Assembly (NCBI GenBank): GCA_018222915.1
Contig: JAAEZI010000028.1
Location: 1-36,383 of the forward strand
Direction of reading: 5' to 3'
Source: Algicola sp.
GTDB taxonomy: Bacteria; Bacteroidota; Bacteroidia; Flavobacteriales; Flavobacteriaceae
DNA: 36,383 bases
A program made the translations under genes and the position numbers. Position 1 is the first letter of the stretch. Every line of letters begins with the position of its first letter. The notes under the pieces were generated by a model that was not told the DNA's origin, ran no database searches, and worked only from the letters and a program-made list of their open reading frames with translations. Positions 16,969-25,396 of this stretch are shown one piece after another.

Positions 16969-17160
16969 ATGCTAAAATTTGTAAAACATCATATGGAAAG
17001 TATTACTGGTATAGAAATATATCCATTAATTTCCTTACTTATATTTTTCAGTTTTTTCGTCATCCTTTTTTGGTGGGTCATCACTGCCAAAAAAGACTAT
17101 ATCAATACAGTGAGTCAAATCCCATTGGACAATCAAAACCAACAGCATCATGAAAACTAG
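16969..17160 (+). CDS. ccoQ: cbb3-type oxidase subunit IV-like (CcoQ)
   Basis: 63 aa with a single membrane helix (about 18-40, ending FFVILFWWVITAKKDY), a match in size and position to CcoQ. It lies 3 nt past ccoNO and overlaps the start of ccoP by 11 nt in another frame. CcoQ stabilises the complex in species where it was tested. Identification rests on position, size and the aromatic helix, since the sequence is short. Confidence 0.85.
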   Translation: MLKFVKHHMESITGIEIYPLISLLIFFSFFVILFWWVITAKKDYINTVSQIPLDNQNQQHHEN

Positions 17161-18100
17161 AATCCCATCCTGGATAAGAGTACCAGTAGTATTCTTTATC
17201 ATTTTCGCAATTACTGAAAACGTCATGGATTATGGCGACAAGTTTGCCTTCATTGAAGAACCGTTGGTAGCTTTATTTTTGGTACTAGTTTTTCTCATAC
17301 TTGTAGCGATTGAAGGCATTGTAAGTGCTATCAACAACGTACTTTACCAAAGTTTAGATGACGCTGCGAAAACGCGTTATGACGCCAAATTAAATGAGCC
17401 GTCCAAACTCCTAAGTTGGTTAAAAACTACCTACACAAAATTAGTAGGTACAAAACCTATTGAAGAAGAACATGATTTAGTGCTCGATCATAATTATGAT
17501 GGCATCAAAGAGCTTGATAATGATTTACCACCATGGTGGTTGTATGGATTTTATGCATCCATTGTATTCGCCGCTATTTACCTGGCGAGATTCCATGTTT
17601 TTAATGGAGACAATCAATATGAAGAATTAGAAGCCGAAATAGCTCAAGCAGAAATTGAAATTGAAGCGTACAAAAAAACGGCTAAGGATTTAGTTGATTT
17701 CAATACGGTCACTGTATTGACAGATGCTAGTGATTTAAAAGCAGGACAGGCGATATTTGAAACGAACTGTGTGGCTTGTCATAAAGCAGATGGTGGTGGT
17801 GGTATAGGCCCTAACCTTACAGACAAACACTGGATTTTAGGTGGTGGCATTAAAAACATATTTAAAACGGTCGCTGAAGGTGGTCGTGACGGTAAGGGTA
17901 TGATTGCTTGGAAACAAAGTTTAAAACCTTCAGAAATCGCCCAAGTAGCTAGTTATGTATTGCAGTTTCAAGGCACCACTCCCGCCGAACCGAAGGCTGC
18001 AGAAGGTGATATTTGGACGAGTGAAGAGGCTCCCATTGAAGACATTCCTACTGAAGTTATGGAAGTTAAAACTGATTCAGTCATTACTATAGAAGAGTAA
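17150..18100 (+). CDS. ccoP: cbb3-type oxidase subunit III (CcoP) with a single c-type haem
   Basis: 316 aa. Three hydrophobic segments are seen (about 8-25, 38-62 and 130-148). The last is preceded by the FixP N-terminal motif DNDLPPWWLYGFYASIVFA. One cytochrome c domain follows at about 190-285: C207-V-A-C210-H211, the GPNL loop, and the distal Met M251 (GKGMIAWK). Proteobacterial CcoP has two such haem domains, so this is a one-haem version. A Glu/Asp-rich C-terminal tail of about 35 residues ends the protein. It brings electrons from soluble cytochrome c to CcoO. The start overlaps ccoQ by 11 nt, which suggests coupled translation. Confidence 0.94.
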   Translation: MKTRIPSWIRVPVVFFIIFAITENVMDYGDKFAFIEEPLVALFLVLVFLILVAIEGIVSAINNVLYQSLDDAAKTRYDAKLNEPSKLLSWLKTTYTKLVGTKPIEEEHDLVLDHNYDGIKELDNDLPPWWLYGFYASIVFAAIYLARFHVFNGDNQYEELEAEIAQAEIEIEAYKKTAKDLVDFNTVTVLTDASDLKAGQAIFETNCVACHKADGGGGIGPNLTDKHWILGGGIKNIFKTVAEGGRDGKGMIAWKQSLKPSEIAQVASYVLQFQGTTPAEPKAAEGDIWTSEEAPIEDIPTEVMEVKTDSVITIEE

Positions 18101-18102
18101 AC

Positions 18103-19530
18103 ATGATGGATACACCCAAAAATGAAAGTTTTAGAGATTCTATTGGCACGGTCAATGAGGATGGAAATCGTGCTTGGGTGTATCCAAAAAAGCCTAGTGG
18201 TCCTTATTACGAAAAGCGTAAAATTGTCAGTTATGTTTTACTGACCTTCCTTTTTGCTGCACCATTTATAAAAATAAATGGCAATCAATTTTTGATGTTT
18301 AATGTTCTTGAGCGTCGCTTCAATATTTTCGGCTTCCCTTTTTGGCCACAAGATTTTCACTTATTTGTGATATCGATGATTATTGGCGTGATATTCGTCA
18401 CGCTCTTTACGGTTGGTTTTGGTCGTATCTTCTGTGGATGGATTTGTCCGCAAACTATTTTTATGGAAATGGTTTTCCGAAGAATAGAATATTGGATTGA
18501 TGGTGATAGAAATAAACAACGAAAATTAGACAAGCAGAAGTGGGATGCTGAAAAGATTCGTAAACGATTACTCAAATGGTTTCTATTTTTGGTAATCTCT
18601 TTCCTCATAGCAAACATATTTTTGGCGTACTTAATAGGAAGTGACAAACTCTTAAGATATGTCATTGATGGGCCGTTTGAACATTTGGGCACCTTGTTTC
18701 CTCTCATCATATTTACCGCCATATTTTATTTTGTATTTGCGTGGTTTCGAGAGCAAGTCTGCATCATCGCTTGTCCTTACGGGAGACTCCAAGGTGTACT
18801 TCTTGATAATAAATCTATCGTAGTCGCCTATGATCACAAAAGAGGTGAAGGTGTAAATGGGCGTAAAAAATTCAGAAAGAATGAGGATCGTGAAGCCTTA
18901 GGTCACGGAGATTGTATTGATTGCCTGCAATGTGTGCATGTGTGTCCTACAGGCATAGACATAAGAAATGGCACACAGTTAGAATGTGTGAACTGCACAG
19001 CCTGTATTGATGAATGTGATCATATTATGGAGAGCATTAATCTTCCGAAAGGGTTAATTCGGTATGCCAGTGAAGACAATATTGAAAATAAAAAGAAATT
19101 TAAATTCACGCCTCGACTTAAAGGATACACCGCAGTACTTGTTATTTTAATTGGTGTATTATCAGGAATGCTCCTATTGCGAAATGATGTTGAAGCAAGA
19201 ATATTGAGGCTCCCAGGGCAACTTTATGAGCATAAAGGCGAAGCCATCATCAGCAATGTTTTTACCTATAAATTGGTAAACAAAACGACCGACAGCATTA
19301 CTAATGTGAGCTTCAGATTGCGTAAATATAAAGGTGAAATCAAATTAGTATCTGCATCTGAAACAATCACGGTACCTGCACAAGGACTGGCAGAAGGTAC
19401 TATGTTTATTGAAATCAACAAAAGCGAACTAAAAGGTGATCGGAATAAGCTTATGATTGACGTTTACAATGAGGATGACCTCATAGAAACAACAACTGTC
19501 AATTTTTTAGGACCGAGAAGTTATAATTAA
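18103..19530 (+). CDS. ccoG: cbb3-type oxidase accessory protein CcoG (FixG/RdxA)
   Basis: 475 aa. Membrane helices lie at about 42-60, 86-106, 160-180, 195-215 and 340-360. C111-x3-C115 (FCGWICPQT) sits at a membrane edge. Two 4Fe-4S ferredoxin motifs are present: C271, C274, C277 and C281 (CIDCLQCVHVCPTGID), and C295, C298, C301 and C305 (CVNCTACIDEC). The C-terminal ~100 residues form the Ig-like FixG domain. CcoG is a copper reductase that helps make Cu(I) available for CuB insertion in bacteria where it has been examined. The start is 2 nt past the ccoP stop; an ATGATG double start leaves one codon of doubt. Confidence 0.95.
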   Translation: MMDTPKNESFRDSIGTVNEDGNRAWVYPKKPSGPYYEKRKIVSYVLLTFLFAAPFIKINGNQFLMFNVLERRFNIFGFPFWPQDFHLFVISMIIGVIFVTLFTVGFGRIFCGWICPQTIFMEMVFRRIEYWIDGDRNKQRKLDKQKWDAEKIRKRLLKWFLFLVISFLIANIFLAYLIGSDKLLRYVIDGPFEHLGTLFPLIIFTAIFYFVFAWFREQVCIIACPYGRLQGVLLDNKSIVVAYDHKRGEGVNGRKKFRKNEDREALGHGDCIDCLQCVHVCPTGIDIRNGTQLECVNCTACIDECDHIMESINLPKGLIRYASEDNIENKKKFKFTPRLKGYTAVLVILIGVLSGMLLLRNDVEARILRLPGQLYEHKGEAIISNVFTYKLVNKTTDSITNVSFRLRKYKGEIKLVSASETITVPAQGLAEGTMFIEINKSELKGDRNKLMIDVYNEDDLIETTTVNFLGPRSYN

Positions 19531-19542
19531 ACACTGAACATT

Positions 19543-19989
19543 ATGAAATTTAATTGGGGAACAGGTATCGTATTAGCATTTATAGGCTTTATAGCCTTTA
19601 TCATGTATTTTGTCATCAATATGAACACCCTTAAAAAATACGATACAGATTTAGTAGTTGAGGACTACTATAAGGAAGAACTTGCCTATCAAAATGAAAT
19701 TAATAAAGAGAATAACGCCAAAACGCTTGAAAAGAATGTTTCATGGACACGTACCGAAAATGGTCTTGAAATAGCCTTTCCTGAAACCATGGATGCCAAA
19801 GAAATTACTGGAAATGTGTTCCTATATAGACCATCTAATAAACAATTAGACTTTGAAACAACGATTTCACTGTCCGATCACAATTTGCTCATACCTGACA
19901 AACGTTTGTTAGATGGTCGTTGGAACATTAAAGTGGATTGGCAATATAAAGGAAAATCATATCTCTTCAAAAAAGACATTGTTTATTAA
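19543..19989 (+). CDS. ccoH: FixH/CcoH family protein
   Basis: 148 aa. One N-terminal membrane helix (about 6-27, GTGIVLAFIGFIAFIMYFVI) is followed by 'YDTDLVVEDYYKEELAYQ', the signature of FixH proteins, and a small beta-rich domain (about 70-148). CcoH is a single-span protein that binds the forming cbb3 complex. It lies 12 nt after ccoG, and the next gene begins 11 nt after its stop. Confidence 0.92.
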   Translation: MKFNWGTGIVLAFIGFIAFIMYFVINMNTLKKYDTDLVVEDYYKEELAYQNEINKENNAKTLEKNVSWTRTENGLEIAFPETMDAKEITGNVFLYRPSNKQLDFETTISLSDHNLLIPDKRLLDGRWNIKVDWQYKGKSYLFKKDIVY

Positions 19990-20000
19990 GTCAATAATCT

Positions 20001-20702
20001 ATGCTCTGGTCTGCAATCATATTCGGTTTATTAGGAAGCTTCCACTGTGTTGGGATGTGTGGTCCAATTGCCTTTATGCTACCCGTAGACCGTCGTAATT
20101 CCACAAAAAAAATCACCCAAGTTTTTATCTATCATCTAGGGCGACTATTAGCATACAGTCTCATAGGATTCATTTTTGGACTGGTAGGAAAAGGCTTGTA
20201 CATTTTTGGTCTGCAACAACAGCTGTCTATTGCCATCGGTTTATTGATAATTGTTGTCGTACTTATTCCTGTTCAGACGTTTAATAAATACAATCTCTCT
20301 AAACCCATCTACCGAGTTATTTCAAAAGTAAAAACATCGCTAGGTAAAGCCCTTAAAAAGAGAACAGCCGATACCTTTTTAACCATTGGTTTTCTTAATG
20401 GTTTTTTACCTTGTGGTTTGGTGTATATGGCCATCATTGCTTCGTTTGCCATAGAAAATGCTGTTCAAAGTAGCTTATACATGTTCCTATTCGGTGTCGG
20501 TACGATACCTTTAATGACTTCAGCTATCTATTTAGGCAAGTTTTTAAATGTAAGAGCCAAACAACGTATACAAAGGGCCATTCCTGTTTTTGTCATCCTC
20601 ATGGGACTTCTTTTTATTGTAAGAGGTTTAGGGTTAGGCATCCCTTATCTATCTCCTACGCCTATTGTGGAAATGGCATCGAGTGCGATTGAATGTCATT
20701 AA
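20001..20702 (+). CDS. TauE/SafE - DsbD_2-type membrane protein linked to cbb3 assembly
   Basis: 233 aa with about six membrane helices. The N-terminus carries GSFHCVGMCGP (H15, C16, C20), and the second half repeats the theme with GFLNGFLPCGLVYMA. These are the two signature segments of the DsbD_2/TauE-SafE-like proteins (PF13386 family by motif) often found beside ccoGH. The paired Cys and His in membrane helices suggest copper or reductant transfer across the membrane. It is the last gene of the cco operon, and the next gene has its own Fnr-like promoter 14 nt after the stop. Annotation as sulfite exporter would be misleading in this context. Confidence 0.82.
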   Translation: MLWSAIIFGLLGSFHCVGMCGPIAFMLPVDRRNSTKKITQVFIYHLGRLLAYSLIGFIFGLVGKGLYIFGLQQQLSIAIGLLIIVVVLIPVQTFNKYNLSKPIYRVISKVKTSLGKALKKRTADTFLTIGFLNGFLPCGLVYMAIIASFAIENAVQSSLYMFLFGVGTIPLMTSAIYLGKFLNVRAKQRIQRAIPVFVILMGLLFIVRGLGLGIPYLSPTPIVEMASSAIECH

Positions 20703-20715
20703 AATAAGATTATTA

Positions 20716-20759
20716 ATGATATAAGTCATAGTTTTTCGTGGTTGGTCACCCTAACTTTA
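20716..20759 (+). promoter_or_regulatory. Fnr-like box and -7 element of the CBS gene
   Basis: ATGATATAAGTCAT at 20716-20729 is identical to the box in front of ccoS. TAACTTTA at 20752-20759 fits TAnnTTTG in seven of eight positions and starts 29.5 bp from the box centre. The predicted transcription start near 20765 lies between the GTG at 20738 and the ATG at 20783, and so supports the ATG. Confidence 0.75.
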
Positions 20760-20782
20760 AGATTGAATTAAAACGAAAAATC

Positions 20783-21202
20783 ATGAAAAAAAGAATGCCA
20801 GTTTCAACGATAATGACCAAGAATGTCATCACCTTAAATCTAAGCGACAATTTAGAGACTGCAGAGTCCTTATTTAAAAGCAACCATATCCGTCATATTC
20901 CTGTCGTTAGTGGTGATCAAGTAACAGGAATGCTAAGCTATACCGATCTTTTAAGAATTAGTTTTGCCGATGCCGTAGATGAAAATGAACAGGAGGTAGA
21001 TACCGTAGTGTATAACATGTTTACCATAGAGCAAGTCATGGCCAAAAATTTGGTAAGTGTTGATGCGAATACGACCATTAAAGAAGTTGCGGAAATTCTA
21101 TCCAAAAAAGAGTTTCATGCACTCCCCGTTTTAGAAAACAATAAACTTGTTGGTATTGTAACGACCAAAGACCTTATCAATTATTTACTAGAGCAATTTT
21201 AA
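20783..21202 (+). CDS. Protein with two CBS domains
   Basis: 139 aa from ATG 20783 (MKKRMPVSTIM…). An upstream in-frame GTG at 20738 would lie before the predicted transcription start. CBS1 (about 5-60) contains MTKNVITLNLSDNLETAESLFKSNHIRHIPVV. CBS2 (about 75-138) contains VMAKNLVSVDANTTIKEVAEILSKKEFHALPVL. Such stand-alone CBS pairs bind adenine nucleotides and act as energy-state sensors. It is cytoplasmic and its partner is unknown. Its Fnr-type promoter identical to the cco promoter suggests a role during low-oxygen growth. Confidence 0.88.
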   Translation: MKKRMPVSTIMTKNVITLNLSDNLETAESLFKSNHIRHIPVVSGDQVTGMLSYTDLLRISFADAVDENEQEVDTVVYNMFTIEQVMAKNLVSVDANTTIKEVAEILSKKEFHALPVLENNKLVGIVTTKDLINYLLEQF

Positions 21203-21220
21203 GGCAGTATTCACGCACAT

Positions 21221-21257
21221 TAAATCCTAAAGTATGATCGATCATCATTGGGATTTA
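21221..21257 (+). terminator. Probable terminator after the CBS gene
   Basis: TAAATCC pairs with GGATTTA (21221-21227/21251-21257). Inside it ATGATCGATCAT (21234-21245) is a perfect palindrome, giving a long, interrupted hairpin. Only a short T-rich tail (TTGTTATT) follows, so it is weaker than the other terminators here. Confidence 0.45.
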
Positions 21258-21341
21258 TTGTTATTCGACATCATTACAGCCATTTGATAAGGAATAGGTA
21301 TCTTAGTACCAAGCGTAATTATTTCTACTGACCACATTATT

Positions 21342-22043
21342 ATGAGCACACATATTGAAGCAAAACAAGGCGAGATTGCAGAAACGGTATTATTACCTGG
21401 TGATCCGATGAGAGCAAAATGGATAGCTGAAACCTTTTTTGATAATCCTAAGCTTTATAACGATGTTAGAGGCATGTTAGGTTACACAGGAACTTACAAA
21501 GGAAAGTTAGTTTCGGTTCAAGGTACTGGTATGGGTATTCCATCATGTTTAATTTATTGCAATGAACTCATCAATGATTATGGCGCAAAAAATTTGATAC
21601 GTGTCGGTTCGGCTGGCTCATATCAAAAACACGTCCATATTAGAGATATCGTTATTGCTATGGCTGCTTCTTCTACATCAGGCATTAATAATTCCAGATT
21701 CATAAATGCCGATTATGCACCAACCGCTAATTTTGAGTTGTTTATGAAAGCAGCTTCCTATGCGAAAGCAAATAACATACCTATCAAAGCGGGTAACATT
21801 TTATCATCTGATGAATTTTATGAGGATGATTATAATGCTTATAAAAAGTGGGCAGATTTTGGGGTTCTGTGTGTTGAAATGGAAACGGCAGGTTTATACA
21901 CAGTAGCTGCAAAGCATCAGGTGAATGCCCTCTCTATTCTTACTATTTCTGACTCTTTGGTCACTAAGGAACATACCTCTAGTGATGAACGGGAGTCTAC
22001 CTTTAATGCCATGATTGAAATTGCCTTAAGTACGTTAGACTAA
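21342..22043 (+). CDS. deoD: Purine-nucleoside phosphorylase, DeoD type
   Basis: 233 aa, the normal size for hexameric DeoD. Motifs: H4 near the N-terminus, LLPGDPMRAKWIAE (phosphate loop with Gly20 and Arg24), GTGMGIPSCLIY, the phosphate-binding Arg in NLIRVGSAGSYQ, CVEMETAG (nucleoside-binding Glu-Met-Glu), and LTISDSLVT with the catalytic Ser-Asp. It cleaves purine (deoxy)ribonucleosides with phosphate to base and sugar-1-phosphate in the cytoplasm. It stands alone: a hairpin lies upstream and the downstream gene has its own promoter. Confidence 0.96.
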   Translation: MSTHIEAKQGEIAETVLLPGDPMRAKWIAETFFDNPKLYNDVRGMLGYTGTYKGKLVSVQGTGMGIPSCLIYCNELINDYGAKNLIRVGSAGSYQKHVHIRDIVIAMAASSTSGINNSRFINADYAPTANFELFMKAASYAKANNIPIKAGNILSSDEFYEDDYNAYKKWADFGVLCVEMETAGLYTVAAKHQVNALSILTISDSLVTKEHTSSDERESTFNAMIEIALSTLD

Positions 22044-22127
22044 TTTTTTCTAATGAAAAGATCTTAATAAGGTAAACATATCCTCAGTTTTAACTTATTT
22101 GAGTTATTATCAAGACGTTTGTTTTAG

Positions 22128-22135
22128 TATCTTTA
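22128..22135 (+). promoter_or_regulatory. Probable -7 element of the BNR-repeat gene
   Basis: TATCTTTA fits TAnnTTTG at seven of eight positions and is 24 nt before the ATG at 22159. This argues against the upstream in-frame TTG at 22099. Confidence 0.4.
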
Positions 22136-22158
22136 AAGCAACTAAACCAAAATCCGTA

Positions 22159-25100
22159 ATGAAAAAACTATTGTTCTTGATGCTTCTACTAGCATCCCTC
22201 TCTCTTTTTTCCCAAGATATTTCCTTAGATCTTCTAAAAAACATGACACCAAGAAACATTGGTCCAGGCGGCATGTCTGGTCGTGTCACAGCCATTGATG
22301 CTGTTCATTCGAATCCTGATATTATGTATGTCGGTACGGCTTCAGGAGGCTTGTGGAAGAGTGAGTCTGGTGGAATCAAATGGTCTCCCATTTTTGATAA
22401 TCAAGTGACAGCTTCCATTGGAGCAGTTGCTATTCAGCAATCCAATCCTAGTGTTATCTGGGTTGGCACAGGTGAAGGCAATCCAAGAAATAGTTTGAAT
22501 GGTGGTTATGGTATATTCAAATCATTGGATGGTGGTAAAAGCTGGCATGCGATGGGTCTTGAAAAGACGAGACATATCCATAGGGTGATCATTGACCCTA
22601 CAGACCCTAACACGGTATATGTTGCTGCAATTGGCTCTCCTTGGGGAGAACACCCAGAGCGAGGTGTGTTTAAAACAACCGATGGCGGACAAACATGGAA
22701 CAAAATATTATTTGCAAATAACAAAACAGGCGCTGCAGACTTGGTCATGGACCCTAAAAACCCTAATAAATTGATAGCTGCCATGTGGGAACACAAACGG
22801 GAACCTTGGTTTTTCAATTCAGGTGGCGAAGGTTCTGGACTACACATCACTCATGATGGCGGTAAAACTTGGAAAAAAATAACAGATAAAGAAGGGTTTC
22901 CTAAAGGCAATCTGGGTCGTATAGGTGTGGCCATCGCTCCAGGCAAACCAAATATTGTGTACGCTTTGGTTGAAGCTAAAAAAAATGCCCTTTATAAAAG
23001 TGAAGACGGTGGATTTCAGTGGAAAAAAATAAATGACAAAAATGATATTGGCAATCGACCATTTTATTATTCAGAAATATATGTAGATCCTCAAAATGAA
23101 AATCGCGTATATTCTGTATTTACGTATGTTAACGTCTCTGAAGATGGTGGTAAAAACTTTACGCAACTCATGCCTGCATATGGCGTTTCTAATGGTGTGC
23201 ATCCCGATCACCATGCTTGGTGGATTCATCCTGAAAATGGTAACTTTATGATCGATGGTAATGATGGTGGTATGAATATCACTAAAGATGGCGGTGATTC
23301 TTGGCGCTTTATAGGTAATTTACCGGTCGCACAGTTTTATCACATTGCCGTTGACAATGAAATTCCCTACAATGTCTATGGCGGAATGCAAGACAACGGC
23401 TCATGGCGAGGTCCAGCTTATGTCTGGAGAGATCAAGGTATTCGCAACAGCTATTGGCAGGAAATAAGCTTCGGAGATGGTTTTGATGTTGTTCCTGATA
23501 AAGACAACTCAAGGTTTGGCTGGTCGATGAGTCAACAAGGATATGTGAGCCGATACGATTGGCAAACAGGTAACAACTATTTGGTTAGACCAACGCATCC
23601 AGATCCTGATATGGCTCTTCGATTTAATTGGAATTCTGCCATAAATTTGGATCCTTTTGATAATAGTACCTTGTACTTCGGAAGTCAATTTGTGCATAAA
23701 TCGACAGATAAAGGTGATACATGGACGATTATCTCTCCTGACCTTACGACCAATGATCCCGAAAAACAAAAACAATCTGAAAGTGGCGGACTTACAATGG
23801 ATGCCACTGGTGCAGAAAACCATACGACCATATTAGTCATAGAGCCTTCACCCCTAGAAAAAGATATGCTTTGGGTGGGTACAGATGATAGAAAGGTACA
23901 TTATACCACAAATGGTGGTAACTCTTGGAATGATGTTTCAAAGAACCTCAAAGGCTTACCAGAGGGCAGCTGGATTGCCCAAATTAAGGCATCCAATAAA
24001 CGTAAAGGTGAGGCACTATTAATTGCCAATGACTATCGTCGATTTAATTACACACCTTATGCCTATAGAACTAAAGACTACGGAAAAACGTGGCAACGCA
24101 TTGTGGACACCAATGATGTTGAGAGTTATACCTTATCTATTATTGAAGATCCATTAGAGTCTAATCTCCTATTTTTAGGAACGGATGACGGACTTTATAT
24201 TTCATTCGATGCTGGAACAAACTGGCAAAAATGGACTAATGGTTTCCCGACAGTCTCAGTTAAAGATTTGGTGATTCATCCTAGGGAGCATGATTTGATT
24301 ATAGGAACCTTCGGAAGAGCTGCATGGGTTTTAGATGATATTCGCCCGCTACGTGCTTTAGCTAAAGACAAACAATTGACCAATCAAAAATTAAAGTTAT
24401 TTGAGCCTCCAGTGGCTTATCAAGCCGCATATCAGCAACCAACAGGCAGTCGCTTCGGAGGTGACGCTATGTATCATGGTGAAAATCGAGGCTATGGCGC
24501 GAGACTTTCTTATATGTTGAGAGTAGATCAAAAGGAAAACGCTTCAGAAACCGATAAGGATGATGACAGTGACTCAATGGAAGATACTGACTCAGCAAAA
24601 GAAACAGCCGAAGTTAAATGGGATTCTATCCACCTTCATATCTACGATGGCGATCGCCTAATTCGCTCCTTAAAAAGAAAAACTCCAGATAGCACTGGTA
24701 TCCATCAATGGACGTGGTACATGGATGAGGCTGGAGCCGATCGTCCTTCTAAACGTCTGCGAAAAAGAGATTATGAACCAAGCGGTGTTTCGGTCAAACC
24801 TGGAAAGTATAAAGCTATCATGACCTATGGAGATCAAACTTCTGAAACCATGATAGACGTCAAGATGGACCCAAGAATACATATGTCAATGGCAAATATT
24901 AATGCTGTTTATGATCAATTGAAAGCACTTGAATCGATGCAGCAAACTACTGCAGATGCGGTCAAGCAATTGGTTGAAAGTAAGAACTTGGCTGAAGACT
25001 ATCAAAAACGATTTAAAAAATTAGATAAAGATGGCTATAAAGATCAAATTAAAGCCTCGAAAGACATTGTAAAACAAATTGATAGTATACTCGACAGAAT

Positions 25101-25374
25101 CTTTGGAAAAGAGGATAAACGTCAAGGAATTACAAGAAATCCAGAGGTCACTATTATGCAGCGATTTGGACTGGCAAGTGGCTACGTAAGTAGTAGACAA
25201 AATGGGATAACATCCACTGAGAACACGTTGATAAAAAATGCGAAAGAAGCCCTTCAAAGTGTCATAAATGACACCAACCAATTTTTTAATGACGACTGGC
25301 CAAAATACCGACAAACCATTGAAACTTCAGAGATGAGTCCTTTTAAGGACACTCAAACGTTTAAATTGGATTAA
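22159..25374 (+). CDS. Secreted BNR/Asp-box repeat protein (VPS10/sortilin-like propeller, 'glycosyl hydrolase' type)
   Basis: 1071 aa from ATG 22159, where a clean signal peptide begins (MKKLLFLMLLLASLSLFS). At least ten Asp-box repeats S/T-x-D-G-G-x-x-W are visible: KSLDGGKSW, KTTDGGQTW, THDGGKTW, KSEDGGFQW, TKDGGDSW, KSTDKGDTW, TTNGGNSW, TKDYGKTW and SFDAGTNW. They form one or two beta-propellers over about residues 30-720. Then come an acidic linker (…TDKDDDSDSMEDTD…, about 800-830), a small beta domain and a helical, probably coiled-coil C-terminus (about 915-1070). Database names of 'glycosyl hydrolase' rest on the Asp-box fold only; no catalytic residues could be confirmed. A peptidase of family S9 follows 22 nt downstream, and both may act on external protein. 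Confidence 0.85.
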   Translation: MKKLLFLMLLLASLSLFSQDISLDLLKNMTPRNIGPGGMSGRVTAIDAVHSNPDIMYVGTASGGLWKSESGGIKWSPIFDNQVTASIGAVAIQQSNPSVIWVGTGEGNPRNSLNGGYGIFKSLDGGKSWHAMGLEKTRHIHRVIIDPTDPNTVYVAAIGSPWGEHPERGVFKTTDGGQTWNKILFANNKTGAADLVMDPKNPNKLIAAMWEHKREPWFFNSGGEGSGLHITHDGGKTWKKITDKEGFPKGNLGRIGVAIAPGKPNIVYALVEAKKNALYKSEDGGFQWKKINDKNDIGNRPFYYSEIYVDPQNENRVYSVFTYVNVSEDGGKNFTQLMPAYGVSNGVHPDHHAWWIHPENGNFMIDGNDGGMNITKDGGDSWRFIGNLPVAQFYHIAVDNEIPYNVYGGMQDNGSWRGPAYVWRDQGIRNSYWQEISFGDGFDVVPDKDNSRFGWSMSQQGYVSRYDWQTGNNYLVRPTHPDPDMALRFNWNSAINLDPFDNSTLYFGSQFVHKSTDKGDTWTIISPDLTTNDPEKQKQSESGGLTMDATGAENHTTILVIEPSPLEKDMLWVGTDDRKVHYTTNGGNSWNDVSKNLKGLPEGSWIAQIKASNKRKGEALLIANDYRRFNYTPYAYRTKDYGKTWQRIVDTNDVESYTLSIIEDPLESNLLFLGTDDGLYISFDAGTNWQKWTNGFPTVSVKDLVIHPREHDLIIGTFGRAAWVLDDIRPLRALAKDKQLTNQKLKLFEPPVAYQAAYQQPTGSRFGGDAMYHGENRGYGARLSYMLRVDQKENASETDKDDDSDSMEDTDSAKETAEVKWDSIHLHIYDGDRLIRSLKRKTPDSTGIHQWTWYMDEAGADRPSKRLRKRDYEPSGVSVKPGKYKAIMTYGDQTSETMIDVKMDPRIHMSMANINAVYDQLKALESMQQTTADAVKQLVESKNLAEDYQKRFKKLDKDGYKDQIKASKDIVKQIDSILDRIFGKEDKRQGITRNPEVTIMQRFGLASGYVSSRQNGITSTENTLIKNAKEALQSVINDTNQFFNDDWPKYRQTIETSEMSPFKDTQTFKLD

Positions 25375-25396
25375 ATACAATCAAAAACAACGAATT

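Noticed and set aside
21234..21245. ATGATCGATCAT as a fifth Fnr-like box
   Set aside because: The half-sites are 4 bp apart instead of 6, it lies inside a hairpin after the CBS gene, and no -7 element stands at 29.5 bp.
22099..22158. Longer TTG start for the BNR protein
   Set aside because: It would place 20 non-signal residues before a clear signal peptide, and a -7 element lies inside this stretch.
22300..24250. Repeated GATGGTGG-like DNA segments in the BNR gene as a tandem repeat or CRISPR
   Set aside because: They are the codons of Asp-box motifs, irregularly spaced and in one reading frame.
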